Origin: Spinellus fusiger
Taxonomy: Eukaryota; Mucoromycota; Mucoromycetes; Mucorales; Phycomycetaceae
DNA length: 64,000 nucleotides
Direction: 5' to 3'
Assembly: GCA_025094145.1 (NCBI GenBank)
Contig: JALLLS010000024.1
Span: 186,001 to 250,000, forward strand
The notes under the pieces are model-generated. The model was not told where the DNA came from and did not search any database. It saw only the letters and a list, made by a program, of their open reading frames with translations. Positions 1 to 11,230 of the stretch are shown piece by piece (within the stretch, counting starts at the first letter, position 1; each line of letters opens with the position of its first letter). A program made the position numbers and the translations under genes.

Positions 1-704
1 CATGAAGAGGGTATATTTAGCCGAGTGGCAAAGAAGAAACCTTTTTGAATGAAACACATCAAGAAAAAAGACTCAAGTTTGCCAAAGAACATCTCCACTA
101 GACTGTTGATATATGGAAAAAGGTTATATGGACTGACGAAAATAGTTTCGAAATTGGCAAGAACAGTCGAGTGATTCACGTTTGGCGTAAGGATGGAGAA
201 GCTTACAAAAAAGATTGTCTTGATCCCACATCCAAAAGCGGAAGATCTTCAGTTATGGTCTGGGGAGCCATTCGTCACGGTGAGAAGTCGGAGCTAGTGA
301 TGCTTGAGAAGGATGAACGAAAGGCTGTTGATTTTGTCAAGAAAGTCTATGAAGAGTCATTGCTACGTTTCTGGGGTCTAGAGTGCCACTTGATATTGAT
401 GAAAGATGGAGCACCCACTCACAAAAGTATTTTAGCAAGTGATTGGAAAATAGAGAGAGGAATTGATAGTTTGGAGTGTCCTGCTCAATCGTCCGATCTG
501 AACCCCATTGAAAACCTTTGGATACAGACAAAAGACAAGGTCCAGAAGAGATGTAACGGTTCTGTCAAGATAGACAAGTTTAAGACTATTATAAAAGAAG
601 TCTAGGATTCTTTTGAATCAAAAACATGCAACTTTTTGATTGAAACAATATCAGTACGAATGCAAGAAGTCATCAAGAACAAGGGTGGGAGTACCCATTA
701 TTAA
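1..704 (+). pseudogene. Tc1/mariner transposase, broken
   Basis: Translated pieces show the DDE transposase core: WTDE for the first Asp, LMKDGAPTHKS for the second, and SSDLNPIENLW for the Glu. Reading needs a frame change near position 45 and passes in-frame stops after KEHLH (about 110) and at 603-605, so no functional protein is made. After the last stop the same frame runs on to a natural-looking terminus at 704 (GGSTHY). It belongs to a different Tc1 lineage from the copies at 44.1 and 58.5 kb, judging by residues around the DDE motifs. Confidence 0.75.
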
Positions 705-891
705 AGCTACATTTGTAATAATTTTTTATAAGTAAAATTAAAAATAAACTACATATAAGCATTCTTGAGCCTTTTTTTTAAAACATAATATGAGCTTTAT
801 TAAAGTAGAAAATACTTTGTATTCCTTTTGATACAGGAAAAAAACTATATTGATAATATGAAATCTATCGAATTTTTTTGCTACCCCACTG
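1..891 (+). mobile_element. Tc1-like transposon remnant, 5' end outside the window
   Basis: The segment carries a decayed Tc1-family transposase (1-704) and a 3' end reading ...CTACCCCACTG, followed by a TA dinucleotide at 892-893. The reverse complement begins CAGTGGGGTAG, the usual start of a Tc1-type terminal inverted repeat. The 5' repeat lies off the window. Between the transposase stop (704) and the terminal repeat is AT-rich sequence without a gene. Confidence 0.7.
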
Positions 892-1969
892 TACAGTTAA
901 TATATAAAATAAAGAAGTCAACACCATATCTTTGATTCCGTACAAAAGGGTGGTTTATACCCTTGGTGAAGAATAGTTGTTGGTTCCTGCTCTGTTCCTG
1001 TTTGTTCCCTTTGTTTGTATTTTTCGTTGATCCATCGTTAGGAAGGTTGCCGTTATCTGTCTTCTTGTGTCCCCACAGATCTACTCTCAGAGTGTCCCTT
1101 CCAGACCATCACAACCATAGTTCTTGCAGCCGCAAAGAACCGAGTTCCCCATCTTCCATTTACGAGCCCCCCTCCAGCGCATACACTTGCAAGAGCAGCC
1201 AGTATTTCTCTGAGGCACTGCGTGTCTCCAGAAATATCCCATTGCTCAACCGTAAAGATGTAAAAGGAAGGATATATCACTGCTTAAAGGCAAGAAAAAT
1301 ATGCTGTACTATGCCGATTTGTATTACTATCCTTTATGCCTATGTCATGGGAGATCAATCATTTTCTACTTTTGCATAAGATCATACTGTAATATTTGAG
1401 TGGATAATTTAAAATAGTAGCTTCAGAAAAAGACAGGAGATGAACTCAACATAGAAACATCCTCGGAGTCAATAAATATGCCATTGAAAATGAAATACCA
1501 AAAATGGGATAAAAAGAAGAATAGATACAATTATGCAATATCTATATTGTAAATAGAGATTACGAATAAGAAGGAAATGTTCCAACTATAGATGCATGTA
1601 TCACATTGACGGTTCTATTAAATTATTCATGCATTTATACTAGAACCATAGCTTCACGATAACAAAGAAAAATAAAACAAACAATAATTAGTACACAGAA
1701 TATTATTGTAGTCTTGAGTCAGTCAAGGTAGTCTATGTCTATGTATATATACACATATACGAAGATGGTTACTACAAAGGATATCAACGAGACTATTCAA
1801 TTAATATACACAAACAGTAATCTACGATAATAATAATAATAATAAGGATGTATAATAAAATATGCACAAATATGCACAAATATCAGTCATTCAACGGCAT
1901 GAATAAACATTTAAACACGACTATCTAAAAGACAGAATAGTATCACTGTAACATACATGCAGAGATAAG

Positions 1970-1978
1970 TATAAAAAG
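1970..1978 (+). promoter_or_regulatory. TATA-like box of secreted-protein gene copy 1
   Basis: TATAAAAAG lies 66 bp upstream of the ATG at 2044. The same box is kept at the same distance in copy 2 (near 46140, minus strand). Confidence 0.45.
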
Positions 1979-2043
1979 TTAGCCTACACACACTCTTTTT
2001 TTTGTTATTCATACTACTCTTTAACTGCCACCATCTTACTACT

Positions 2044-2687
2044 ATGTTGAAATCTGTTTTGATTCTCATCTTTGCCTTGGCCTCTCTTTCTTTTGTTTCT
2101 GCTGGGGAGAATTATAATGATATCATCAAACTGTAAGTCATTTATTATTAATAGTGGTCATCTGTGTGTCTTTTTACTAGTTTGTACTAATAAACAATTC
2201 AGTGTGAATCCCCACACTAATGAGCTGTTGATAGTTGGAAAGAATTACACTTTTACTTGGTATACTCTCAACATACACTTGTTTTTTATTGAATTAACAT
2301 GTGCGTGATTGTCTAGGGAAATAAATGATCCTAAAAATAAACTTCCCAAGAATGCCACGCAAGTATTGAAAAAGTCATAGTCAATGTTTATTCATGTTTC
2401 TATATTTAGTGCTGATCTGTATTATGAGGACTTTAGAGAACATAGTCCACCAAGTAAGCATATTGAAGAGTGTAAATAATAGATACAAATAACGTTATAC
2501 TCTTTTTTTTATAGTATACCTTCGCCATGGAATTCCTATCAATCAAAAATCTATGGAAGTAAAAATCGTCGATTCTCATTTTAAAGCGTCTGTTACTCCT
2601 ATTGTACTACATATTAATAACGGTGATCCAGACAATGTTATTTTTGCATACTCTTTAGTCGGTGTATCTAACCCAAAAATAAATTAG
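2044..2687 (+). CDS. Small secreted protein, copy 1 (hypervariable pair), five exons
   Basis: Proposed exons are 2044-2132, 2203-2259, 2317-2362, 2429-2453 and 2515-2687, giving 129 residues. The start is the first ATG after a TATA box and is followed by a clear signal peptide (LILIFALASLSFVSA, cleavage near residue 20). Intron 1 has a TACTAAT branch site 10 nt before its CAG acceptor. The mature part has the pattern VNPHTNELLIVGKNYTFTW, which loosely resembles the start of KRE9/KNH1-type Ig-like domains of fungal wall proteins; this resemblance is weak. The last residues and the stop fall in sequence aligned with the Tc1 terminal repeat of copy 2, so the original C-terminus has probably been replaced. 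Function unknown. Introns match copy 2 almost perfectly while exons do not. Confidence 0.6.
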
Positions 2688-2771
2688 GAATATTTTAAAT
2701 TTAGACCATAATTTTACCCTTGAATAAGTTTTGTTTATTAAACATTATTCATTTATCGCTTTTCCACTCTA

Positions 2772-3018
2772 ATGTCTACCTCATCTAACACCACCGAACA
2801 CACCAAAAAGACCTCTTGGAAACAGGAAAAAAGAAATAGTGACGACTATAATCATTGTCTCATTGCTCAAGAGACCACTGCAAATGAGACCACTCATGTT
2901 GCCATCTCTGCTAGGTTTGGAGTTAGTAAGCAGTCTATCTCCCGTATCGTAAAGAGATACAAAGAAACTGGTTGCTTCAAGGCCAAAAGAAGCACCGGGA
3001 GTAAGCTCATTCTCGGTT
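2772..3018 (+). pseudogene. Tc1 transposase N-terminal fragment
   Basis: The frame opens with MSTSSNTTE and includes the helix-turn-helix stretch ARFGVSKQSISRIVKRY. It matches the N-terminus of the intact transposase at 58581 and of the decayed copy at 44.1-45.45 kb. It is cut off after about 80 residues where the IS630-like element begins. Confidence 0.85.
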
Positions 3019-3028
3019 AGAAAGACTA

Positions 3029-4948
3029 CACACCCAAAGATTTTTGGGATACAGTCAGGCTTATGGAATTTGGCGTTTTCTCAAAAATAATTGGCCTTAA
3101 GTCATAAATAAATGTCCACTTTAGAAAAAATAAATGTCACGAGTTTAGATTATTTTTGTCACAACCTGTCAATTAAAATGGTCGTAACGCCAATTAACAT
3201 TAGCCAGAATATTACATTTAATTGGCACACCTCTTTGGCGACTTTTCATGATAACAACATGATATATAATTCATAAGAATATTTATTTAAAAGAGACACT
3301 TATACTAAAATGGTGTCTTATTATAACAATTAATGATTTGGCACTTAGAATGATTACAAAAGGCATAAAGGTTACTAATGAATACATCATTACAAGCATC
3401 GCCAATCCTGCTTGACAAATTTTCTTCATTCATAAGTCTATCACGCTTCATCTTCCCTTTAACTATTGCCCAAAATTGTTCGATGGGGTTTAATTCAGGC
3501 GAATAAGGAGGAAGGTAAATGACTTTATAGCCTTTACTTTCAATTTTACGTATCATTGGCTTGGATTTATGGATAGAAGCATTATCCATAACGATGTAAC
3601 TTCCCTTAAAAGTTTGATCAAGATCCATGATAGAAAGAAGCTCGTTCATAAATTTGACAAAGTGCGCTGTAGTTGTACTTTTTGGTACTAACTTATTATC
3701 GGCTGGGTCATCATCAACTTGTGGATATGCTGTACTAATTTCAGTTGCAGATCTTTTCTTTCCATTATTAGCCTTTATCCTTTTTTTTTTGCAGTCTATG
3801 TTTCTTTTCTTGGTGGAGGCTTTTTGATGGCAACATGGATGATACTAACGAGTGAATAGCACCAATGATTGTATGAGATGTAGCTCTGGTTTTTTGTTGC
3901 TTTACTACTGCAGTGCTACCTTTTTTTGATCTCGCCCAATTATTTCTCATGTTGATATGAAAACCTGCCTCATCAATGAAGATGCAGTTTCTTGTAAAAT
4001 TCATATCAGAGTCTTTCCATTCCATGAACCACGCATATCTCGTCTGTAGGTTTTTTATTGAGTTTCTAACTTCAGGTTCAAACGTCGGCTGTTTTACAGT
4101 GATGAGCATTGTGTTTCGCAAATGGGTATTCATTTGCGATTTTGAAATACTAAATCCTTCAAATCACTCAGTCAAACTTTTTATTATGTCATCCGAATGC
4201 AACTGAGGGTCGTTATCAAGAAGCTCTTTAATATACTTATTATGTTCGATTATAAAAGAACTTTTCGGGCCGGAGTTTTGCTCACTATTTTTATATGCTA
4301 TTTCTTCTGTTTCTTCATAGACATGCCACCATCTTAATGCAGTACGATATTTAATATTCAAATTTCATGCAACCTCAGCAACTAGTCCATGCTCTTGAGG
4401 ACTTTCAAGCATACGGTCAATGAACGTTTCCCGGGTGAAATCGCTGTAATCACTGTATTATTTTACTGGTGGGCTCAAATTGTTAGATTTCGGCTGCTTC
4501 TTAGCTGAAGACTCATCAGAAGTTTTCTCAGGACGCTTAGCGTTCAAGTAAGTTTCCCGACTAGTTATTGTTTCAAGAACTATGTTGGGATCATCGGCTT
4601 GCGTTAAAACATCCTCCATTGGATCATAAACTTTCTCGCCTTGTTTATTAAAAATGTTTTCTTGTCCATCATAAAAGAAAAGAATTCATCATTATATTAT
4701 ATTTTATCAAGAAGAGAAAAGGTACAAAAAAAGTTGCCAAAGAGGTGTGCCAATTAAATGTAATATTCTGGCTAATGTTAATTGGCAAGTTACGACCATT
4801 TTAATTGACAGGTTGTGACAAAAATAATCTAAACTCGTGACATTTATTTTTTCTAAAGTGGACATTTATTTATGACTTAAGGCCAATTATTTTTGAGAAA
4901 ACGCCAAATTCCATAAGCCTGACTGTATCCCAAAAATCTTTGGGTGTG
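3029..4948. mobile_element. IS630/mariner-like element with about 220-bp terminal inverted repeats
   Basis: Positions 3029-3245 and about 4738-4948 are inverted copies of each other with few mismatches. Both ends begin CACACCCAAAG and are flanked by TA (3027-3028 and 4949-4950), the Tc1/mariner target duplication. Inside is a decayed DDE transposase on the minus strand. The element sits at the cut end of the Tc1 fragment (2772-3018). Its first 23 bp are identical to an end of the Fanzor-family repeat at 50393-50415. Confidence 0.85.
3305..4690 (-). pseudogene. IS630/Tc1-type transposase (DDE_3-like), broken
   Basis: Read on the minus strand, the pieces give an N-terminal region (DGQENIFNKQGEKV from about 4670), a helix-turn-helix region, CIFIDEAGFHINMR with the first catalytic Asp, IVMDNASIHKSK with the second, and YSPELNPIEQFW with the Glu. 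At least three in-frame stops interrupt the N-terminal half, and a frameshift lies near 3830. The element therefore cannot supply transposase itself, although its ends look well kept. Confidence 0.8.
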
Positions 4949-5039
4949 TAGTATAAATAGACATGTCAAAATTGTTTTAATAAAAGTATCTCGTTCTTGA
5001 GTCTGATAATTCTTCCTTAAATTTAACACCACTACACTA

Positions 5040-5771
5040 AGAAAGTAAAGCTCCACCACAAGTTCACCTCAGCATTCCATACACGCACTAACGGAAAATG
5101 TGAACGCTTCAATGGCATACTGAAACAGATGCTGAGAAAATATGTACATGAAGCAATACACCGCTGGGACGAGTATTTGGATACAGCATTATGGGCATGT
5201 AGAATCCGCAAACATCGAACCACAGGATTCAGTCCATTCTATCTCACATATGGTCAAGAACCAAGACTGTCAGGCGACATTATGAGACCATTCATAGAAA
5301 TCACGGCAACCGAGAGACCAGACAAAAGTAACAGCAACGCCCTTTCTATCCAAAAGCTGCTCAAAGCATGGCAAGAGGCAAACGCTACGAACTATGGCCA
5401 ACAGTGACAAGGATAAAGAACGTTGGGATGCAGTGATGAAACTACACAGTTTTGACATTGGAGACCACGTCCTGATGCGCCATGAAACCCGCCTAGGTTC
5501 GGAGTACAACTAGAGAGGTCCTTATATTGTTATTGAAAAGAACAAACAGACAAACAGATACAAGCTGATTACTGTCGAAGGCGAGCCTTACACTTCCTGG
5601 ATCCATGCGGACAGACTTAAGGCTGTCAGAACCCCACAAGTGACAGGAATCTGGTATGATCCAATGCTATCCAGGCATAGAACCCGCTTAGACAGGCGTA
5701 TATTTGCCAACTCTGGTCAAAATGCAGTGATCGAGGACGATCAACAGTTCGAAGGGGGGGTATTGTCGTGA
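5040..5771 (+). pseudogene. Ty3/gypsy integrase C-terminal fragment
   Basis: The translation shows the end of a retroviral-type integrase core (HTRTNGKCERFNGILKQML, containing the conserved NG..ER.N pattern), then FSPFYLTYGQEP. After a frameshift near 5400 and a TAG at 5510-5512 comes a C-terminal part (FDIGDHVLMRHETRLG...GPYIVIEKN). Reverse transcriptase, protease and gag are missing. The coding remnant runs into a polypurine tract (GAAGGGGGGG, 5751-5760) and an LTR, so it is the 3' end of a gypsy element. Confidence 0.85.
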
Positions 5772-6035
5772 AGACTTTTTGCCATATTTGGAAAATCATT
5801 CTCTTGAGAATTAGAACTCATTCTTTGCCAAAACAAGAAGAGGACTCTATCGAACATCAAAAGATGTCGATAGCTCACAGTATTTTCGATAGTTAATCCC
5901 TGAATACATACCATTAAATAAGTATAAAAAGACGTAGTTATTTCATTGAATAAATAAAAGAGTTTAACTACACGTTCTACTGTTCCGTATACCTTTGGCT
6001 TAAAAACCCAAAGATGACACAATACTCTAACAAAA
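5764..6035 (+). repeat. 3' LTR of the gypsy remnant
   Basis: It starts TGTCGTGAAG directly after the polypurine tract. It contains a possible TATA region (AAGTATAAAAAG near 5930) and an AATAAA signal near 5950. The 3' boundary is uncertain (about 6015-6040) because no 5' LTR or target duplication is available. The TGTCGT start is shared with the solo LTR at 51459-51714. Confidence 0.6.
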
Positions 6036-6039
6036 TCAA

Positions 6040-7633
6040 GACTGACCTTTATTTTATATTAAAAATAAATAAAATGAAAATAAGTCATATACTGACGTGG
6101 TGATAAGAAGTTAACAAGATAAAAAAAAGACTTAATAGTAAAGGGATAAAGGTCTTTTTATACTAAATGCAACATGAATAACTACAAAATAGTTCATACT
6201 ATGAATACATAAAGATAAAAAGATTGTATCAGAAACTGTATGATATTTCACCCTATTTACTATAACCAATGTATTTTGTAGACTCTTCTATGAGGTTAAC
6301 AGATATTATATTATTAAAACTTGTTTATTCATTGTGCATAAATCAATATTAAACAAGATATTCTTTATTATGTGTAGAACACTATAGTGATAGAATAAAA
6401 AGAATACTACGAAGCACGCCCCAAACCTTAGAATAAAAAGAGAAATTGTCAGGAAGAATTCTATAGCAGTCTCTAAGGAGATAGTGTGTGGTCTATTTTA
6501 GACAAGGGTTTCCCCATTGAAAGAAGGTACCAAGCAGTAGTAAACGTCATTAATATCTTTACTGGCCGTTAGTATTTGATATAAAAATATAGTTTTTATT
6601 TTATTTTATCTATGAAAATCATAACTATGTTCATGATGAAGCAAAACGTCTGAAAATGATCAAAGCCTTCTATATTATAAAGTGTATCACTGTTTTCTGT
6701 TCATTAGTTTTTTGATAGTGATAATAATTAAAAAGAACAGCACTAGGTTCAACTTTTTATTATTAATATTAATCTATATGCGATGAGTAGAAGAAATGGT
6801 TCATATATTGATATGATAAACTTTATTATTAAAAATAATACCTAATGTTGGTCCCACCTGCTTTTAAAAAAGTAGCTTAATTTTTTATATTGAAATGAAT
6901 GAAAACATAAATAGGGTGCTAATATTTGTAACAACCAAGCTATTATTGAGAAGCGCCCTGTTTTTATTTTATAAGAATAATTATAGTTTGAAAAAGATAT
7001 TAAAACTTTAAATATATTTTAGTAAATATTGACCTAATATACTTTTTGAACTTTATGCAAAAGCATTCCATTGGTGGTTAGACCAGTAAAACAGATATCT
7101 ATACTAACTTGTGTATTAATAACAATGATATATCAAACTCTATATATATTTTAGATATTAAATTTAATTGAAATTCTGCAAGCAAGACCATACTAGTATT
7201 TATTTTCATGATAAATTATAGACACCTTATTCTTAAACAAAGACTGTGGTGACCTATAAACTATAAACTATTATAAATAAATAAATAAAAAAGTTCATGA
7301 AATAGAATTCTATTATAGCTCATCTTTATTTATTTATTTTTTTTAAAAAAAAAAAGAAAAGTCGTTGTAAAATATCTTGAAGGGTTTAAAGTATTCTTTC
7401 TTTCTTTCAGTAGGATGTTTCAATAGATAGATTGATGAATAAAAATCAACAGAGATTGAGTCCTATTATTCAGCTATGAGACCGATAAACGACCTATTCA
7501 CTGGTATAGTATCTTAAGCATGAGCTGAATAAGATTAACTATTTGTAATGTGAAATAATATGGTATCCAGCTATTATTTTATTTTTTGACTTTCTGTCAT
7601 AATTATAATAACACATATAAAAACATAATAAAT
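6040..7633. other. AT-rich intergenic region
   Basis: No coding frame, RNA gene or recognisable repeat seen. The stretch is AT-rich with poly-A/T runs (for example near 7330-7350). Confidence 0.6.
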
Positions 7634-10194
7634 CTACATAAAGTCATTGGTGTCGCTTATAGCATTGTATTTTAGTCCCTTTTGAGAGACGTATTCTCTG
7701 AGAATGCATTTTCCCATTATTGCAGCATGGTGCAATCTTGAATAGGGTGCAAATGGAAACATTGGCTCTACTTTGACTCCTGCTTCTCCACCAAGAACAA
7801 TGCCATTGCTCAAGTCACCTTTCTTGCATATACTTTCAAAAGTCTCGGGGTATTTCTCGAGAACATGCTGGTAGCCCAAGTACTTTTCACATTCTCTTAA
7901 AGCACCGTACGCTTTCTCATGGTCTTTTGCATAGTTCAATAAGTGATCCATGCTGCTCTTGTCATTTTCTTTTAATTTTTTTGCTCTGTGGGCAATGATA
8001 GAGGTGCGTCTGCTAGAAGAATAAAATCGCACCAAAGCACTTATTCGAAGACATAAGCCATAAAGCTCCATTTCTTTTTTTGAGTAAAGTTTTTTTAGGA
8101 GTACATCACAGAAAGGATGCAAGGTTGTCCAGTTGTCGATGCTGTTTTCTTTGCCTATCTTGTCTTGATAAAAGAATGCCAATACATAGTTTAGTAGTGC
8201 CTGTATATGGTCGAGCACACCAATAATTTCTTGATCTGGTTGGTCACCACGGTGCTTGTATGCTGATGCTAACTTTTTGAACCTAATGCAAGTATTTGTT
8301 AGTCTAAAACCTTTAAAAATATATTATTTGACTTACATTATAGAATACAGTCTGAATTTCTCAGGAGTTTCGGCGTCTGGTGCTGTGGCACTTAACTTGG
8401 TTGATATTGCTGTAGCAGGTGTTGGGGTAGATGTAGTTGGGGTAGATGTAGATGTTTTTGGAGGTGAGACAGACGGTGCTATTGGAGTTGCTGCTGCTGG
8501 AGTGGTCGATTTGACTGAAGGTGGTGGTGGAGGAGGTGGAGGAAGAGCTGTTGATTTTGTTACTGGTGGAGCTGTTGATTTTGGAGGAGAAGGAGGTGGC
8601 ACTGTCGATTTAACCACTGAAGGTGGAGGTGGAGGTGGAAGGACTGTCGTCTTTGTTACTAGAGTGGTTGGTGTGGTTGGAGTTGCTTTTAATGTTTGTG
8701 TATTTGGTGATGGTCTATTTTCATCAGTCTTATTTGACGTAGTAGACTTGGCAGAAGTTGAGAGTGATGAGGTACGTGATGGTCTCGAGATATGGGTAGA
8801 AGGTGAATTTTTTGACTTGATATTAGCAGATGACTTGTGAATTGCTGTGAATGGTGAATGTTTTGTTGGTGTAGAAGCACGAGAATCCACTGGCCCTGGC
8901 CCATCAATTGATCTCGCTGATGAAGTGCTATTGATTGTTTTCTCTGATCTTTCAGAAAATTTGTGATATTTGGTATGATGTTGTGGAGAAGGTGAAGGAC
9001 TAATGGTTTCACCATCTTCCAATTCAACTTCCACATGGGAACGTTTCTTAGTTGCTTCGACAACATGTGGCTTAAAGTCGAGTAGCTTTTCTTTGAGCTT
9101 TTGGGGCTTTGGCATTGTAATGTGCATGCGCATGGTAGGTCGTTTCGGTTTTTTGGAGACCATACGTTGACCAGGTCTATTCATTGATGTTGAGTTAATA
9201 AGCTTTGTTATAAGGTATCTACCTTTCTATGCTTTTTAGTCTTTTCGTCATTGTGTAATTTTCCTTTCCCATAATAAGTAGTTGAGCACCAATAAGTTCC
9301 TGTAGAATACAAGTGAGTATATAGTTGAGAGAGAGAGAGAGAAACTAAAAATATTTCTTACATTGATACGAATATCTTTTGCTATATTGTTTAAACTTTT
9401 CTTCCAGTGGTCTCTCAAAGAATGTGATAATCTTTTAGAGGTTGAGATTGAGGTTGAGGTTGAGATTGAGGTTGAAGAGGTACTTAGTTTTTTAGAACTT
9501 GGTTTGGTAGATGACAATTTAGGTCCTGGTGTCTGTCCTGGTGTCTGCCCTGGTGTCTGCCCTGGTGTCTGCCCTGGTGTCTGCCCTGGTTTTTTGCTGG
9601 CCTGTTCTATCTCTCTCAAAAAGTCCAAAACAGGATTCGATTCTTCAGGTGATTTTGCACGGCGGCTTTCTTTGGGAGGTGGAGGTGCAAGCTTTGCAGC
9701 TTGTGCCACTTTATAGGCTCTACGCTGTTCATCTGACATTCCACGCAAAAGTCGTCTAGAGTGAGAAAAATAGTAATGGAAAGGAAAGGTGAATCAGGTG
9801 GAGAATGTCTCTGCACTTACTCTTCAGCAATGATTTCATCAACATCACGCAATTTAAGACCACGGCTTTGTGGAAGAGGAGGTGGACGGTCAAAACTAGG
9901 TACTTTGTAGTCAGGGTTTGGTACATAGTGGTGGCGAGCCTTAAGACGACTGTAGTCTCCTAGTGTAGCATCCTTTGAAAGAGGCCCCCAGCCAGAGTGC
10001 TTTCCTTCAACAAGATAGGCTTCTCGTTCACCACGAAGTATATCAGCAGGGTTTCGGTATGCTGCATACTCAGCCTTGTTTTTGTACGAATAGGCTTGAT
10101 TGGTGGGGTAAGTCTTCATGGATTTCTTGCACAAGCTTCTGAGCTTATCTTTCAGGTGTTGTGCTTCATCAACTGTAGTCATTTTGTAATTCAA
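7634..10194 (-). CDS. Possible AF4/FMR2 (Ebp1-like) transcription-elongation scaffold, five exons
   Basis: Exons by eye: 10194-9821, 9755-9362, 9299-9223, 9176-8337 and 8282-7634, all with GT-AG borders and continuous phase, giving about 777 residues (a second in-frame ATG at 10182 is also possible). The N-terminus (about 125 residues) is charged. Next come five PGQT repeats, a Ser/Thr-rich stretch and a long Pro-rich disordered region with PPPPPP blocks. The C-terminal about 220 residues are helical, with LYGLCLRISALVRFY and RAKKL. They resemble in pattern the AF4/FMR2 C-terminal homology domain (CYRCLALLYWRMF in AFF4), including the helix before it (FKKLASAYKHRGD). Disordered scaffold plus a C-terminal domain is the AFF layout, and fission yeast has an AFF-like Ebp1. 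If right, it would be a nuclear super-elongation-complex scaffold. The assignment is inference; gene structure is more secure than function. Confidence 0.6.
9523..9594 (-). repeat. 12-bp tandem repeat coding PGQT units
   Basis: About five copies of a 12-bp unit (GGTGTCTGCCCT on the plus strand) sit inside exon 2 of the preceding gene and encode Pro-Gly-Gln-Thr repeats. In frame, so copy number could vary without breaking the gene. Confidence 0.85.
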
Positions 10195-11051
10195 ATGGGT
10201 AAAGAATTCAACTATACTCTTTGGTTGCTAAAGTTAAACTGTTTAGTTTTTCTCTCTACTCTTTCTGTTCATAAGAGACAGTGTCATTTACATTGCTCAG
10301 AAGATTGCAAGAGGGAAGTAAACGAATGGGGAAAAAAGAGGAGATATTAATTTATAGCTAGACATTGTGGTGCATTATGTGACTGCATTTTATTATCAAC
10401 GTAAAATGAATGCGCAAACAGGAGTGACTGAGGGACACTAATAATCTCGATCTTCTTTAATACCAGAGCTTCTTGTCCTTATCATTGATCTTTCTCTTTC
10501 TCATTTAATCTTTCAATCTTCTGATGTTATTTATCATGAGTATTACAATTTACCCGCTCTTTGGTAGTAAAAATAGAGAAGAATAAGTCCTCGAAATGAA
10601 TAGTAATATTTCCAAGTCTTTAGATCTATTTTTAGCTCACTATTAATAATACGTAGTCTCAACATACATTGATCAGAAGCTCTTCTTCATCTATTGTACA
10701 TTACTAGAGCTTCTTTATTTTTCAGATTTCTTTAGTCGTACTCCTTTAGTTGGATCACTTGAATTCAAATAAATGTCTGAAAGGCCAAAGCGATAATATT
10801 AAAACAGCTACTCATGGGTGTATACTATATCATTGTCTTTATTGAAGGACCTGAGGTTTGTCCATACATCAACTATAGAAGAAATTATTATAATCACATT
10901 TCTTGAAACTGCTTTTTATTATAGCATATTTGGTGGATCCATCCATTATCTTATGACCAGCGATGAAAACAAGAATGTGCTTTGGAGAAACAGTATATTG
11001 AAACTCATCTTTTATGTAGTTTTATTATTATCTATCCCATCTCTTATGTAG

Positions 11052-11230
11052 CTATTTCTTTGAGAAGTTTAAAAGCATCACTGTCATGCTATCTATTGAG
11101 CTTTTACAGGCAATAGACAATAATGTCAGCTTTGGAAGGTACAATGGTTTATTAAAATGTAGACCCCAAAAACCTCCACCAAATAAACAGTTCTTATCTG
11201 TTAGGGTTCCTTCCACATCAACAATAACTG
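11052..11230 (-). pseudogene. Possible terminal exon or fragment with HAD-like motif
   Basis: Downstream of a plausible acceptor (TTATTTGTAG at about 11230) the minus strand reads AVIVDVEGTLTDKNCLF and continues to a stop at 11052. VDVEGTLTD resembles motif I of HAD phosphatases (DxDxT), but the second Asp is Glu. No upstream exon or other HAD motif was found, so it may be a fragment or chance. Confidence 0.2.

Larger units (their letters stand above)
1250..3018. repeat. Duplicated segment, copy 1 (inverted relative to about 45110-46840)
   Basis: From about 1250 to 3018 the sequence matches the reverse complement of about 45110-46840. The match begins in the end of a Fanzor-family element (AAAGGAAGG...GCTTAAAGGC near 1265-1300). 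It runs through about 700 bp of AT-rich DNA and the secreted-protein gene, into the N-terminal part of a Tc1 transposase. Copy 1 is cut at 3018-3029 by the IS630-like element. Flanks and introns differ at only about 3% of sites by hand comparison; the gene's exons differ far more. Confidence 0.85.

Noticed and set aside
963..1379. 138-residue open frame
   Set aside because: No recognisable motif, and its C-terminal third runs into the duplicated repeat segment.
2181..2202. Acceptor at 2179-2180 for intron 1 of the secreted-protein gene
   Set aside because: It gives an immediate in-frame stop; the downstream CAG at 2200-2202, after a TACTAAT branch site, keeps the frame.
2366..2409. A 36-bp intron (donor GTCATA) in secreted-protein copy 1
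   Set aside because: It would frameshift copy 2. The 66-bp alternative (2363-2428) keeps both copies in frame.
5741..6022. 93-residue minus-strand frame in the gypsy LTR
   Set aside because: Lies across the polypurine tract and LTR; no family features.
8256..8840. 194-residue Gly/Val-rich open frame on the plus strand
   Set aside because: It is the complement of the Pro-rich exon 4 of the minus-strand gene at 7634-10194, whose splice structure and domain pattern are coherent.
9523..9594. Possible CRISPR-like short direct repeats
   Set aside because: 12-bp units without spacers, in frame inside an exon.
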